Below are positions 26,068-35,744 of a stretch of DNA of 64,000 bases, piece by piece. How positions within the stretch are numbered: the first letter of the stretch is position 1; each line of letters starts with the position of its first letter. Source of the stretch: Clostridium pasteurianum DSM 525 = ATCC 6013 (GTDB lineage Bacteria > Bacillota > Clostridia > Clostridiales > Clostridiaceae); the NCBI RefSeq assembly GCF_000807255.1, contig NZ_CP009268.1:1456384-1520383 (forward strand). Reading direction: 5' to 3'. The translations under genes and the position numbers were made by a program. Under the pieces are notes generated by a model. The model did not search any database and was not told the DNA's origin. It saw nothing but the letters and a program-made list of their open reading frames with translations.

Positions 26068-27420
26068 ATGAAGCGAAAGGCTAAAAATATATTAATAATT
26101 ATAGGTATTCCAGTATTTATTATAGTAGGATGCCTAGGACTAGACAAACTTATTACTGCACATGGACAAAGTATCTCTCAAAAACCTGAGGTGGTATGGA
26201 ATGATAGCTCAGCGTTATCTTTGACAGATGATAAACCTTTAGAAATAGTTAGTAAGAAAACTTATGGCAATGTACAAGGTTTTTCTGAAAACTTTGGTTT
26301 TATAAATTCTAATGAAGCTATTGTGGGAATTGGTATGGATAGAGATAAGTTTTATAAGAAATATACTAAAGCTTTAAGTAAAATGACAGATAAGGAAAGT
26401 AATGAAGCTATGGATGACTTTCAAGGAAGTGTTTACAAACTTAATCTAACAACCTTTGAAAAATACCCTTTAAACATAGAAACTAAAAATGTAACAGAAG
26501 CTGTAGTATCTAATATTAATAAATTAAGATATGCTAAAGATAATAAATACAACTTATATGATATAAATGCCAATAAGAATATAGAATATGATAATTTTAA
26601 AGAAGATTGGAAAACTTCATGGAGTAGCAATTGGTCCGAAGATGGAAATTATTTAATTAGACAACAAAATAGTAATATAAATTTATATGATATTAAAAAC
26701 AATAAAAATAAAGAAATAAAGATAGATAAAAAATATGTTAATATGGGTTCGTTACAAAACTTTTATAGTAGAGATGGAAAGGATATATATTTTATAGGAG
26801 AGCAGTATAAAGATAATGATTTAAATAATAGAAGGCAGGGTATATTCAAAGTAAATAGTGAAACTGAGAAAATAGATGAAGTGTTGCTTTTCCCATATGT
26901 TAATATTAGTGCAGGTAATTCCATTGAATTACCTCTTATAGGAACAATTAGAAAAGGTAATTTGATTATGAATGGACTATCTTTTGATATTTATGGTATT
27001 TTAGATAATGGTAAAAAAATAATATTTGATGGCATATTAAATAATAGCGAGGGTCTGTATGTTTATGATGTAGATACAAGAAAATTTTATAATTTAATAA
27101 ATCATGTTAACTCAAAAGAAAGTAAATATGCGTTACCATTTTGGATATCACCAGATAAATCTAAGATTATATATAAGAATATAGTAATTAAAAATAATAA
27201 GGATCAATGGAATCTATATGCTGCCAAAATCAATGGAAATAATCTTACAGATAGAAAATTACTAGCTGAAAATATAAATACTTTAGGAAACATATATAAT
27301 GAAGTACAATGGAGTCCAGATAGTAAAAGTATATTATATTTCACTGGAAAAAATCAAACCACTAAAAATGAATTTACTTTCATGGATAAAAATGAAGTAA
27401 ATATAGTAACCTTTAAATAA
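26068..27420 (+). CDS. Membrane-anchored TolB-like propeller protein, possible lipoprotein
   Basis: A 450-residue exported protein of unknown function. Residues 1-22 are a basic then hydrophobic leader ending in a lipobox-like IVGC (Cys22). The rest contains repeated beta-propeller-like blades with W-S-x-D and S-x-D-G/S motifs (WSSNWSEDGNYL, FYSRDGKDIYFIGEQ, WISPDKSKIIYK, WSPDSKSILYFTG). GGAGG lies 8 bases before ATG 26068; an ATG at 26029 lacks one. It follows the two-component genes at short distance and was probably in their operon, hence a sensor-related or envelope role; the transposon may now cut it off from its promoter. Confidence 0.65.
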   Translation: MKRKAKNILIIIGIPVFIIVGCLGLDKLITAHGQSISQKPEVVWNDSSALSLTDDKPLEIVSKKTYGNVQGFSENFGFINSNEAIVGIGMDRDKFYKKYTKALSKMTDKESNEAMDDFQGSVYKLNLTTFEKYPLNIETKNVTEAVVSNINKLRYAKDNKYNLYDINANKNIEYDNFKEDWKTSWSSNWSEDGNYLIRQQNSNINLYDIKNNKNKEIKIDKKYVNMGSLQNFYSRDGKDIYFIGEQYKDNDLNNRRQGIFKVNSETEKIDEVLLFPYVNISAGNSIELPLIGTIRKGNLIMNGLSFDIYGILDNGKKIIFDGILNNSEGLYVYDVDTRKFYNLINHVNSKESKYALPFWISPDKSKIIYKNIVIKNNKDQWNLYAAKINGNNLTDRKLLAENINTLGNIYNEVQWSPDSKSILYFTGKNQTTKNEFTFMDKNEVNIVTFK

Positions 27421-27435
27421 ACTTTATTATCACTA

Positions 27436-27464
27436 TTGACAAAGTAAATTTTATATTCTATTAT
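27436..27464 (+). promoter_or_regulatory. Promoter of the proS T-box transcript
   Basis: TTGACA (27436-27441), 17 bases, TATTAT (27459-27464). The T-box leader starts about 30 bases downstream. Confidence 0.75.
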
Positions 27465-27496
27465 TTGAGGTAGTTCAATACTATGATTAAATACAA

Positions 27497-27749
27497 AGAA
27501 GAGGAATAGTAGAAATATAAGTTCTTTAAAAGAGAGGGAATGCTAGCTGAAAAATTCCTTAAGGAGCCCCTTTGAACCTGCCTCTGAGTTCTGCACTGAA
27601 ATAAGGTATATGAATTTCAACATTCCTTAAAGTAGGCTGTAGCGGTTAAATTCCGTTAAAGATAAGAGTGAGTAGTGTTAATTAATTTATTAATTAGGGT
27701 GGTACCGCCGATATAGTCTCGGTCCCTTTGGGGATTTGGGACTTTTTTA
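27497..27749 (+). promoter_or_regulatory. T-box riboswitch, proline specifier CCT
   Basis: A tRNA-sensing leader. The specifier region TTTGAA-CCT-GCCTCTGAG places CCT (27577-27579, Pro) in the position usual for T-box specifiers, after GAA and before the TGAG element. The conserved antiterminator core AGGGTGGTACCGCC is at 27696-27709, and the terminator stem GTCCC/GGGAC plus TTTTTT at 27722-27748. Uncharged tRNA-Pro should stabilise the antiterminator and raise proS expression. Confidence 0.93.
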
Positions 27750-27812
27750 TTTTTATTGATAATTTTATTAGAAATATTACATAATAATTTATAATTAGGA
27801 GGAGAAAACTTT

Positions 27813-29255
27813 ATGTCAAAGAAAAACAATAATAAAAGAGTTGAGCAAATCACTTCTATGGATGAGGATTTTGCACAGTGGTATACAGATATCGTTAAAA
27901 AAGCAGAACTTGTAGACTATTCCAGTGTTAAGGGATGTGTTATCCTCAGGCCTTATGCTTATGCCATTTGGGAAAATATACAGAAATATTTAGATGGAAA
28001 GTTTAAAGAAAAAGGCCATGAAAATGTATATATGCCACTTCTTATTCCAGAAAGTCTTCTTCAAAAGGAAAAAGACCATGTAGAGGGATTTGCACCAGAA
28101 GTAGCTTGGGTTACAAAGGGTGGAAATGATGAGCTTACAGAAAAATTATGTGTTCGTCCAACTTCAGAAACATTGTTCTGTGAGCACTATGCTAAGATAG
28201 TTCAATCCTATAAAGATCTGCCAAAGTTATATAATCAGTGGTGTTCTGTAGTAAGATGGGAAAAGACTACGAGACCTTTCCTAAGGACTACAGAATTTTT
28301 ATGGCAGGAGGGCCATACCATACATGCTACAAAGGAAGAGGCAGAGGCAGAAACCATACAAATGCTTAATATCTATGCGGATTTCTGTGAAAATATGCTT
28401 GCTATACCAGTAGTTAAGGGAAGAAAAACTGAAAAGGAAAAGTTTGCAGGAGCAGAAGCTACCTATACTATTGAATCCTTGATGCATGATGGTAAGGCAC
28501 TTCAGTCAGGAACTTCCCATTTCTTTGGTCAAAATTTTGCAAAGGCCTTTGGAATACAGTTCGCAGATAAGAATGAAAAGCTTGAGTATGTAAATCAGAC
28601 CTCCTGGGGTATGACTACACGTATAATTGGAGCAATTATCATGGTACATGGGGATGATGAAGGGTTAAAAATGCCTCCAAGAATAGCACCAACTCAAGTT
28701 GTAATAGTGCCAATAGCACAGCATAAGGAAGGTGTTATTGAGAAGGCAACTGAATTAAAGGATAGAATAGCTAAGGTAGCCAGAGTTAAAATGGATATAA
28801 GTGATAAGACACCAGGATGGAAATTCAGTGAATATGAAATGAAGGGTATTCCAGTAAGACTGGAAGTTGGACCTAAGGATATGGAGAAAAATCAGGTGGT
28901 ACTAGTAAGACGTGATACTAGAGAAAAAATATTTGTACCAATGGATGAACTTGAAACAAAGATACCAGAACTTTTAGAAGATATACACAAATCAATGCTG
29001 GAAGCAGCTACAAAGGCAAGGGAAGAAAAAACCAACATAGCAACTACTATGGAAGAGTTCAATGATATAGTTGAAAATAAAACTGGTTTTGTTAAAGCTA
29101 TGTGGTGTGGTGATAAAGACTGCGAAGATAAGATAAAGGAAGATACAGGAGCTACTTCAAGGTGTATTCCTTTTGAGCAGGAAGAACTTTCAGATACTTG
29201 TGTATGCTGTGGTAAAAAGGCAAAACACATGGTGTATTGGGGAAGAGCATATTAA
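27813..29255 (+). CDS. proS: Prolyl-tRNA synthetase, archaeal/eukaryal-type
   Basis: This class II synthetase charges tRNA-Pro. The 480 residues correspond to the shorter form without the bacterial INS editing domain: motif 1 region [17 protein letters not shown], motif 2 [23 protein letters not shown], motif 3 [17 protein letters not shown], the anticodon domain (about 285-390), and a C-terminal zinc-binding-like part with CGDKDCEDK and [18 protein letters not shown] ending in Tyr, typical of this type. AGGAGG precedes the ATG. The T-box upstream controls it. Confidence 0.95.
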   Translation: MSKKNNNKRVEQITSMDEDFAQWYTDIVKKAELVDYSSVKGCVILRPYAYAIWENIQKYLDGKFKEKGHENVYMPLLIPESLLQKEKDHVEGFAPEVAWVTKGGNDELTEKLCVRPTSETLFCEHYAKIVQSYKDLPKLYNQWCSVVRWEKTTRPFLRTTEFLWQEGHTIHATKEEAEAETIQMLNIYADFCENMLAIPVVKGRKTEKEKFAGAEATYTIESLMHDGKALQSGTSHFFGQNFAKAFGIQFADKNEKLEYVNQTSWGMTTRIIGAIIMVHGDDEGLKMPPRIAPTQVVIVPIAQHKEGVIEKATELKDRIAKVARVKMDISDKTPGWKFSEYEMKGIPVRLEVGPKDMEKNQVVLVRRDTREKIFVPMDELETKIPELLEDIHKSMLEAATKAREEKTNIATTMEEFNDIVENKTGFVKAMWCGDKDCEDKIKEDTGATSRCIPFEQEELSDTCVCCGKKAKHMVYWGRAY

Positions 29256-29266
29256 TTAGTATTTTA

Positions 29267-29298
29267 TTAAGTGAGATTTTTAAATCTCACTTAATTTA
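29267..29298 (+). terminator. Terminator after proS
   Basis: Thirteen-bp perfect stem (29267-29279 with 29282-29294) with a two-base loop, then TTTAG. Confidence 0.75.
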
Positions 29299-29315
29299 GT
29301 ATATAGAAAAATTGA

Positions 29316-29435
29316 AGCAAGTTCTTAATTCAGGTGGGGATTCTTTTACCCTTAGAACTGCAAATGCATGGCTTACTTGGCGTTGAACTCCTACTTGAAA
29401 AAGGGGGAGACTTACGCCAAGTTAGTCAGGTTAAA
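29316..29435. repeat. Hairpin-rich repeat, copy 2 (shortest)
   Basis: Inserted after ATTGA, as the other copies. It lacks the CCATCTGAATTTT arm of the 5' hairpin and the whole TGTGAA/TTCACA block, leaving CTTGGCGT...CTCC paired with GGAG...ACGCCAAG. Ends AGTTAGTCAGGTTAAA. Confidence 0.8.
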
Positions 29436-29552
29436 TTTATATTTTTACCTAATCACATAAATAATTATATGTTAAAATATAAAAGAATAGATGATAGATA
29501 GGTATGTTGTTTATCAAATAAAAAGAAAAGGGGGAAAAGTACTGCTGGAATT

Positions 29553-30215
29553 ATGGTAGTACTTATAAAGATTATGGATGAAAATACTATATGGTTAATG
29601 GAACAAAGAATTAATAGAACTATTGAAAAATTAGAAAAAAATAATATGGAAGGGTACTATGCTAAAGATGAAAAAGAAGCTTTGGATATACTTAAAAGCC
29701 TTATAAATAAGGGTGAAAGTGTGGCTGTTGGAGGTTCAGAGACACTTTTTCAAATTGGGGCTATTGATTTTTTAAGAAATGGAGACTTTAATTTTTTAGA
29801 CAGATATGCAGAAGGATTAACTCGTAAAGAAGTATTAGATATATTTAAAAAGAGTCTTTTAACAGATACTTACATTGTAAGCAGTAATGCTATAACCGAA
29901 AATGGAGAACTTTATAATGTAGACGGTAACGGCAATAGGGTAGCAGCAATGCTTTATGGACCAGATAAAGTTATTATAATTGTGGGTAAAAATAAAATAG
30001 TTAAAGATGTAGATGAAGCAATTCAGAGGAATAGAGAGTATGCAGCTCCAGCTAATGCAAAGAGATTAAATAGAAAAACTCCCTGTGCAAAGGTTGGATA
30101 TTGTATGGATTGCAGCAGCGAAGAGAGAATTTGCAATGAATATACATTGATAAAAAGACAAGGTGCTAAAGGAAGAATAAAAGTAATAATTGTAGGAAAA
30201 GAATTAGGGTATTAG
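29553..30215 (+). CDS. LUD-domain protein (LutC/YkgG-like)
   Basis: A 220-residue single-domain member of the LUD (DUF162) family, related to LutC and the C-terminal part of LutB of lactate oxidation. Core motifs: ALDILKSLINKGESVAVGGSETL, ADTYIVSSNAI-type TDTYIVSSNAITENGEL, GNRVAAMLYGPDKVIIIVGKNKIV and PCAKVGYCMDC. Cysteines CMDCSSEERIC near the end may bind a metal. No lutA or lutB is beside it; instead a DUF116 gene follows two bases later, so the two form an operon of unknown job. The start is not certain: the ATG at 29574 is an alternative, and neither has a strong ribosome site. Confidence 0.8.
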   Translation: MVVLIKIMDENTIWLMEQRINRTIEKLEKNNMEGYYAKDEKEALDILKSLINKGESVAVGGSETLFQIGAIDFLRNGDFNFLDRYAEGLTRKEVLDIFKKSLLTDTYIVSSNAITENGELYNVDGNGNRVAAMLYGPDKVIIIVGKNKIVKDVDEAIQRNREYAAPANAKRLNRKTPCAKVGYCMDCSSEERICNEYTLIKRQGAKGRIKVIIVGKELGY

Positions 30216-30217
30216 TT

Positions 30218-31396
30218 ATGAAGGATATTGTTACTTATTCCCTTAATGCAGACCAAATAAATTCTGATAATTATTACAAAGATATAGCTGAATTTGCAGA
30301 GGAAGTTATATTAAATGGAAGATCAATCATAGATTCCATAATAATAGATCTAAAGAATTATATTAGTTTAAAAGATATGGAAACTCTAAGAAGTGATGAA
30401 GAATACCTACTGGAAATTTTAACATTAGGTACTCTTTGGAAGTTATATAGTGATGATGCAGCTGAATTGTCTGAATTACCTAAAAATATAATGAAAAAAC
30501 TTGTAGACTTTAGGAAACATGGAGGAAAAGTTAAAGGTGGAGCGGATTTCATAAGAGGAATACTTGCTACTGTATTTTTGTTTCCAAATAATAATTACAA
30601 ATCAAACATAAAACCATCTCTAAAGACTTTTGAAAAGTTTTTAAAGTGGTTATCCGCTTCAGGAGAATTTGAAGAGGAAGTACAGAGATTTGATATTTTA
30701 AAAAAATATTTCTTTGCTTTGTCTGAAGAAAAATTGGAACAGACTTTTTTTAATATAAATTCTTATGCATTATGGTTTAATATAAGAAGTGAAAATTTAA
30801 TTGGAAAGTACACAGTAAATGTAGAAACATTTCTTAAGGATGAATATCCTAAGCATAAATTCAAAGAAGATGTTATTCTATGTGGAAGACAAAGGATAGA
30901 ATATCATCTAAATATGACAGGTGCAGAAATAATGAACAGATCTTTTAGAACAGATTTTTTGAAAACTAAGATAAAAAAACTACTTCTACCTGTATGTATG
31001 AGATATAATAACGAAAAAAATTGTAAAGCACAATATACAGAGGATGGATATACTTGTAAAGATTGTATTGAAAATTGTAAAGTTAATAAGCTTTCTAAGA
31101 TGGGGAAAAAATATGGATTTGAAGTATTGATAATCCCCCACGGTTCTTCAGTATTTAAGGAAAAAAAGATTTCTTATGGTGAGATAGGAATTGTTGGAGT
31201 TGCCTGTGTTCTTAATTTAATGAGTGGTGGATGGAAGGCAAGAAGGTTTAATCTAGTTCCTCAATGTGTAATTTTAGATTATTGTGGTTGCAAAAAGCAT
31301 TGGAGTAATAAGGGAATTGTAACAGATATCAATATAAATCAATTGAAGCAAGTTCTTAATTCAGGTGGGGATTCTTTTACCTCATCTGAATTTTAG
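30218..31396 (+). CDS. DUF116-family protein whose tail comes from a repeat
   Basis: A 392-residue protein of unknown function. Residues about 265-375 are the DUF116 domain (KCKAQYTEDGYTC-like Cys set, GKKYGFEVLIIPHGSSV, GIVGVACVLNLMSGGW, VPQCVILDYCGCKKHW) with at least eight cysteines, likely an Fe-S or metal site. The last 17 residues (LKQVLNSGGDSFTSSEF) are encoded by the inserted repeat at 31347, so the natural C-terminus has been replaced. It follows the LUD gene by two bases and probably works with it. Confidence 0.8.
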   Translation: MKDIVTYSLNADQINSDNYYKDIAEFAEEVILNGRSIIDSIIIDLKNYISLKDMETLRSDEEYLLEILTLGTLWKLYSDDAAELSELPKNIMKKLVDFRKHGGKVKGGADFIRGILATVFLFPNNNYKSNIKPSLKTFEKFLKWLSASGEFEEEVQRFDILKKYFFALSEEKLEQTFFNINSYALWFNIRSENLIGKYTVNVETFLKDEYPKHKFKEDVILCGRQRIEYHLNMTGAEIMNRSFRTDFLKTKIKKLLLPVCMRYNNEKNCKAQYTEDGYTCKDCIENCKVNKLSKMGKKYGFEVLIIPHGSSVFKEKKISYGEIGIVGVACVLNLMSGGWKARRFNLVPQCVILDYCGCKKHWSNKGIVTDININQLKQVLNSGGDSFTSSEF

Positions 31397-31528
31397 AACT
31401 GCGAATGCATGGCTTACTTGGCGTTGAACTCCCACTTGAAGAAAAAAGTAGAGAACCCAAATTTTAATTTGGTGTGAATCACTTTCACAGAGTGCGTTGG
31501 AGACTTACGCCAAGTTAGTCAGGTTAAA
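31347..31528. repeat. Hairpin-rich repeat, copy 3 (inside a coding end)
   Basis: Begins after ATTGA at 31342-31346 within the DUF116 gene and ends AGTTAGTCAGGTTAAA. It holds the full 5' hairpin (with one change in the CCCC arm), one TGTGAA/TTCACA hairpin and the CTTGGCGT/ACGCCAAG closing stem. Confidence 0.85.
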
Positions 31529-31558
31529 AAAGATAATGAATATTAATATGAGTTTATA

Positions 31559-31595
31559 GTTTCTCAAATGAGTATTTTGAGAAACATTTTTTTGT
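31559..31595 (+). terminator. Terminator of the LUD-DUF116 transcript
   Basis: Ten-bp stem GTTTCTCAAA/TTTGAGAAAC (31559-31568 with 31576-31585) and ATTTTTTT. Confidence 0.8.
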
Positions 31596-31774
31596 CGGAT
31601 TATTAATTATTAATTAATAATTTTTATTGATAATTTTAAATAAATACAGTATAATTAAAAACATTACCATATAAATTACATATATTGTATGTGACCGTAT
31701 GTATCATAAGATTTTTTACATATGCTTGTAGAATTTCAAAGAATAAAATTATATAATATGGAAGGAGCGATTTT

Positions 31775-33472
31775 ATGAGTGTGAAAAAGAAAATAATAAT
31801 TACTTTTTCAGTAATACTGTTATTATTTTCATCAATAATAGCTTTAGTTGTTTATAGTAAGATTAATACTATTATTTATAACAATTATACTAAAGATATT
31901 AAATCAAGTGCAGAACTTGGATATTCCTATTTAGATTCGAAGTACACAGGAGATTGGTACATAAAAGATAACAAACTATATAAGGGAAATACCTTAATAA
32001 ATGATAATTTTAATGTATTAGACGGCATAAAAAATACTACAGGTTTTTATGTTACTATATTTATGAATGATACTAGAATTTCTACAAATGTTTTAGATAG
32101 TAATGGAAAGAGAGCTACAGGTACAAGAGCAGCAGATGAAGTTATTGATAAAGTTTTAAATGATGGTCAAGAGTATATTGGAGAGGCAAAAGTTGTTGGA
32201 CAAGACTCTATAACTTATTATAAACCAATAGTTGATGCAAAGGGTAAAATAATAGGTATGTGGTTTATGGGTTCTAATAAAACTACAGCTAATAATGAAA
32301 TAATTTCAATAATGATTTTTGTTACTAGTATTATAATGATCATGCTTATAATAGGCATAGGGGTTTCTTATCTATTTGGCGATACAATAGTCAAAGCTAT
32401 CAATGCAGTGAAAGAAAATTTGACTAATATGTCAAAAGGAGATTTTAGTAAGGAAATATCTAAAAAATATCTTATATTAAAGGATGAAATTGGGGACATG
32501 GCCAGGGCCTCTTTAAAATTGACCCAGGATATGAGAGGAATAATTGAGATTATAACTAAAGAATCTGCTAGTATAGATAGAGTTTTAAATTTATCACAAA
32601 ATAGTATTAAAAATTTAAATGAGAGTATAGAAGATGTTTCTGCAACTACACAGCAATTGTCAGCAGGAATGCAGCAGACCGCTGCATCTATGGAAGAAAT
32701 GAATGCAACTTCACAGGAAATAGAAAGCTCTGTAGCACTTGTAGCACAGAAGTCTAAAGAAGGCCATGAATCAGCAAAGGAAATAAATAAAAAATCCAGT
32801 GAATTAAGTACTGTATTCAGTGAATCTGCTAAAAATACTAATGATGTGTACTCTGCCAATGAAAATAAATTAAAGATTGCCATTGAAAGGTCAAAATCTA
32901 TTGAAAAAATTAAGGAATTATCAGAAGCTATACTTTCAATTTCTGATCAAACAAATCTGTTAGCTCTAAATGCGGCTATAGAGGCAGCAAGAGTAGGGGA
33001 ATCTGGAAAAGGTTTTGCGGTGGTAGCAGAAGAAATAAGACATCTGGCGGAAAATTCAAAAACTACAGTTATTGAAATACAAAAAGTTACAACTACAGTA
33101 TTGGATTGTGTTGATAATTTGGTAAACAGTTCTAAGGAATTATTAGAGTTTGTGGATAATCAAATTGTAAATGATTATAAAATGTTCGTTGATAGTGGAG
33201 AGAAGTATAGTGCTGATTCAGATCATATAGATAATATTATAACAGAAGTAAGCAATTCAACAGAGGCTTTATATATGTCCATAGAAAATGTATCAAAAGC
33301 TATAAATCAAGTAACTATAGCAACTAATGAGGGGGCAGAGGGTATTACTAATATTGCTGAAAAGTCAATTAAAGTATCTGAAAATGCAGATACAGTGGAA
33401 AAATTTATGGATAATGCCAAAGAAAGTTCAGATAAGCTAAAGAAGTATGTATCTCAGTTTAAAATTGCATAG
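31775..33472 (+). CDS. Methyl-accepting chemotaxis protein with a single-Cache sensor
   Basis: A 565-residue receptor. A first membrane segment (7-28) precedes an extracellular sCache-type domain (about 35-175; [49 protein letters not shown]), then a second segment (about 180-205), HAMP (206-260) and the signalling hairpin. The tip [23 protein letters not shown] is intact, and likely methylation helices ([20 protein letters not shown]) are present. It controls CheA at cell poles; the ligand is not evident, though this Cache type often binds small carboxylates. GGAGCG precedes the ATG. No other che genes are near. Confidence 0.93.
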   Translation: MSVKKKIIITFSVILLLFSSIIALVVYSKINTIIYNNYTKDIKSSAELGYSYLDSKYTGDWYIKDNKLYKGNTLINDNFNVLDGIKNTTGFYVTIFMNDTRISTNVLDSNGKRATGTRAADEVIDKVLNDGQEYIGEAKVVGQDSITYYKPIVDAKGKIIGMWFMGSNKTTANNEIISIMIFVTSIIMIMLIIGIGVSYLFGDTIVKAINAVKENLTNMSKGDFSKEISKKYLILKDEIGDMARASLKLTQDMRGIIEIITKESASIDRVLNLSQNSIKNLNESIEDVSATTQQLSAGMQQTAASMEEMNATSQEIESSVALVAQKSKEGHESAKEINKKSSELSTVFSESAKNTNDVYSANENKLKIAIERSKSIEKIKELSEAILSISDQTNLLALNAAIEAARVGESGKGFAVVAEEIRHLAENSKTTVIEIQKVTTTVLDCVDNLVNSSKELLEFVDNQIVNDYKMFVDSGEKYSADSDHIDNIITEVSNSTEALYMSIENVSKAINQVTIATNEGAEGITNIAEKSIKVSENADTVEKFMDNAKESSDKLKKYVSQFKIA

Positions 33473-33524
33473 AACTTAATAAAAGTTTGTATTAACACAT
33501 AAAGATATAAAAAGTAGTTATAGA

Positions 33525-33565
33525 AAAAAGGTCGTATACTATTGGTTTTAATATACGGCCTTTTT
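33525..33565. terminator. Bidirectional terminator between the chemoreceptor and GerMN genes
   Basis: Fourteen-bp stem with one G-U pair (AAAAAGGTCGTATA side 33525-33538; TATACGGCCTTTTT side 33552-33565). A and T runs on both flanks suit the converging genes. Confidence 0.8.
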
Positions 33566-33601
33566 ATTTTACATTAAAATATTTTAATGTAAAATTATCA
33601 A

Positions 33602-34747
33602 TTATTTAACCTCTGTAACTTCGTTATAGTTCACTTTAAAATTTTCACCCTTTTTCATTGCAATATGGCCAGAAGCATATTCTTTACCATCTACAGTAAG
33701 TCTTACTTCATTTACATTGAAATAATCACCCAAAGTGTTTACAACACTAGTTAGTATTCCACTTTCCATAGAACTTCCAGCATTCATTTTAGTAATAAAT
33801 TCCTTTGAAAAATCTACGTATACAACTTTTTCAGAATCATTCAAATATAGTTTGTTTATTTTAGTGTTATTGCTCATTAAAGGCTTAGCATCAGTTATTG
33901 AAGTTTTTCTAAAATTAGTTTGAAAGATATTTTTTATATCATCATTAGTTTTCAAATTTACTGTACTTTTTTTAGACATAATTGCTACATCTGTATCTGT
34001 CATCTTTGGATAATAAAATTTTATAGTTTGGGTTACAGCGGAATCATTAATAATACCTTTTAAAGATGTAGTAACTGTAGAACCTTCAGAAGTAAATACA
34101 GTTTTTACAAGACCAGTATTAAGTGCATAATAGTCTTTAGTAGTAGAGTTATTTCCAGAGGTAGTAACTTCTAAAGCTTTATATTTACCAGAAGGAGTAT
34201 CTACAGAGGCATCAGTACTTGTTATGGATCTTTTTCTTCCATCAGGGAGAGACCAGCTAGTACCTTTTTGTAAAGGTTCTTTTAGAAGAATTTCCTTAGT
34301 ATTACTTTGTAAAGAAGTTAGATCATCTCTATAATAGAATTCACCTCTGGAATATACTAGTGTAAGCTGTCCATTTTCATATTGAAGAACTTGTCCTAGA
34401 GTAGTTCCGGCATTTATGTTTCTAAGCTGAATTTTGTTGCTTTTTATAAAATCTACATAAACTTCTTTAGAGGCAAATTCATTTCCAGTTCCTTCATAAC
34501 TTAATCTTAAATCTTTCTTAAAAGGATAATAGTTTTTTATAGTATATTTATTTGAGATATTATTACTAGCATTATTATCAGATGTTGTGATATTATTTGT
34601 ATTCACTTTATTTTCACTGCTGTTTTTAGTAGTATTATTTATATTTGAGTTATTAGTATTATTAGCTGCTTTACTGCAACTGGTTAATAAGATTACTGAA
34701 ACAATGAAAAAAGTGCAAAATTTAAAAGCAGTTTTATATACTTTCAT
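33602..34747 (-). CDS. GerMN-domain lipoprotein
   Basis: An exported 381-residue lipoprotein. The signal has lipobox LLTSC (Cys24), followed by an Asn/Ser-rich linker (about 25-70). Residues 70-245 form an all-beta domain of unknown type (DLRLSYEGTGNEF, GTTLGQVLQYENGQL, GKYKALEVTTS). The GerMN domain occupies about 255-375 (KFYYPKMTDTDVAIMSKKS, KINKLYLNDSEKVVYVDFS, GSSMESGILTSVVNTLGDY, VNEVRLTVDGKEYASGH). GerMN is found in spore germination protein GerM and in LpqB-like proteins; a role at the cell or spore surface is likely. GGGGAT lies before the start. Confidence 0.85.
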   Translation of the reverse strand: MKVYKTAFKFCTFFIVSVILLTSCSKAANNTNNSNINNTTKNSSENKVNTNNITTSDNNASNNISNKYTIKNYYPFKKDLRLSYEGTGNEFASKEVYVDFIKSNKIQLRNINAGTTLGQVLQYENGQLTLVYSRGEFYYRDDLTSLQSNTKEILLKEPLQKGTSWSLPDGRKRSITSTDASVDTPSGKYKALEVTTSGNNSTTKDYYALNTGLVKTVFTSEGSTVTTSLKGIINDSAVTQTIKFYYPKMTDTDVAIMSKKSTVNLKTNDDIKNIFQTNFRKTSITDAKPLMSNNTKINKLYLNDSEKVVYVDFSKEFITKMNAGSSMESGILTSVVNTLGDYFNVNEVRLTVDGKEYASGHIAMKKGENFKVNYNEVTEVK

Positions 34748-34832
34748 CTAAATCCCCTCCAATTTACATTTTGTTGTAGTTTTATTATAACATAATATAA
34801 ATGTATAGGAAAATTAATAAAATATAGTCATT

Positions 34833-35234
34833 TTATTTTAAATGGGGCATAATTAATCTTAGAATATTCTCTATAAGTTCTAACTGGATCTCATCACATT
34901 TACCAAGTAAATCTATTAAATTTTTATTACATATTTTTTTAGAATTATTGCTATTTGTAATGTAATCATTAAGATTTTCTTTAAAAAGACCATTAGTGTT
35001 ATCCATAGTTTTACCAAATAACAGATAGTCTGTGGATATATGTAAAGTTCTTGATATATTTGCTAAAGCATTAATACTCATTTGTCTTTCACCACGTTCA
35101 AGTTGTCCAATATAAAGGGGAGAAAGATCTACTAATTCTGCAAACTTTTCTCTTGTTATTTTAAGTTTTTCTCGTTCTATACGTAATCTATATCCAATTT
35201 TTTCAGCATTTATATAGTTTGATTTGTTATTCAA
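34833..35234 (-). CDS. XRE-family helix-turn-helix regulator
   Basis: A 133-residue repressor-like protein. The HTH_3 domain covers residues 9-68 (IGYRLRIEREKLKITREKFAE, LSPLYIGQLERGERQMSINALANISRTLHISTDYLLFG). The C-terminal tail (90-133) is helical, ending ELIENILRLIMPHLK, a dimerisation-like segment. SinR-like small regulators of Firmicutes have this form. GGAGTGA precedes the ATG. A Spo0E-like gene is divergent 200 bases away, which may be a target. Confidence 0.85.
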   Translation of the reverse strand: MNNKSNYINAEKIGYRLRIEREKLKITREKFAELVDLSPLYIGQLERGERQMSINALANISRTLHISTDYLLFGKTMDNTNGLFKENLNDYITNSNNSKKICNKNLIDLLGKCDEIQLELIENILRLIMPHLK

Positions 35235-35434
35235 TTTAGATCACTCCTTAAAATAACTTTATACATAAATATTAGTTATATAAACGGGCTGATAGTAATG
35301 AAAAAATATTTGCTAATAGCATATATTTGTTGTAAAATTGTATATATAAAGTTTTATTTTGGTGAATATTAGTATTTTATAGGAGAATTATTGAAGAACT
35401 TATATAAAAATAGATTAAAATTGGAGTGTTAAAT

Positions 35435-35593
35435 ATGCTGAAAGATAAAATTTCTATATTAAGAGAAAAATTGCATTTGTTAATTTTAGAAGAGGCCGAT
35501 TATGAAGAAATATTAAAGTTAAGTCAAGAATTAGATGAAATAATAGTAGAATTTATTTATGAAAAATTAGAAAAGACATCTTCGGAAGAATAA
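35435..35593 (+). CDS. Spo0E-family aspartyl phosphatase (52 residues)
   Basis: A short gene starting ATG 35435 with TTGGAG 8 bases upstream. The protein is two short helices with the family motif SQELDEIIVEFIYEK (usual SQELDxLI), preceded by ISILREKLHLLILEE. Spo0E-like proteins dephosphorylate Spo0A~P and delay sporulation in Bacillus; the same role here is by family. It stands alone between the divergent XRE gene and the thr terminator. Confidence 0.88.
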   Translation: MLKDKISILREKLHLLILEEADYEEILKLSQELDEIIVEFIYEKLEKTSSEE

Positions 35594-35678
35594 ACCATAA
35601 AATGTTATTTTTTTATAATATTCTGCTAAAAATTCTTTGGTATTTTATAACATATCCTTTAAACTTTTAAAAATATAA

Positions 35679-35713
35679 AAAATACGTTAACTAGATAAAT
35701 GTTAACGTATTTT
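35679..35713. terminator. Bidirectional terminator after thrC
   Basis: Perfect 13-bp stem AAAATACGTTAAC (35679-35691) with GTTAACGTATTTT (35701-35713), loop of nine. It ends the leftward thr operon and also lies after the Spo0E-like gene. Confidence 0.82.
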
Positions 35714-35744
35714 CAGTATGGTAATAAACCCCATTACAGTATTA

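Noticed and set aside
12013-31528. CRISPR array made of the three related repeats
   Set aside because: Copies are few, long, structured and kilobases apart, without spacers or cas genes.
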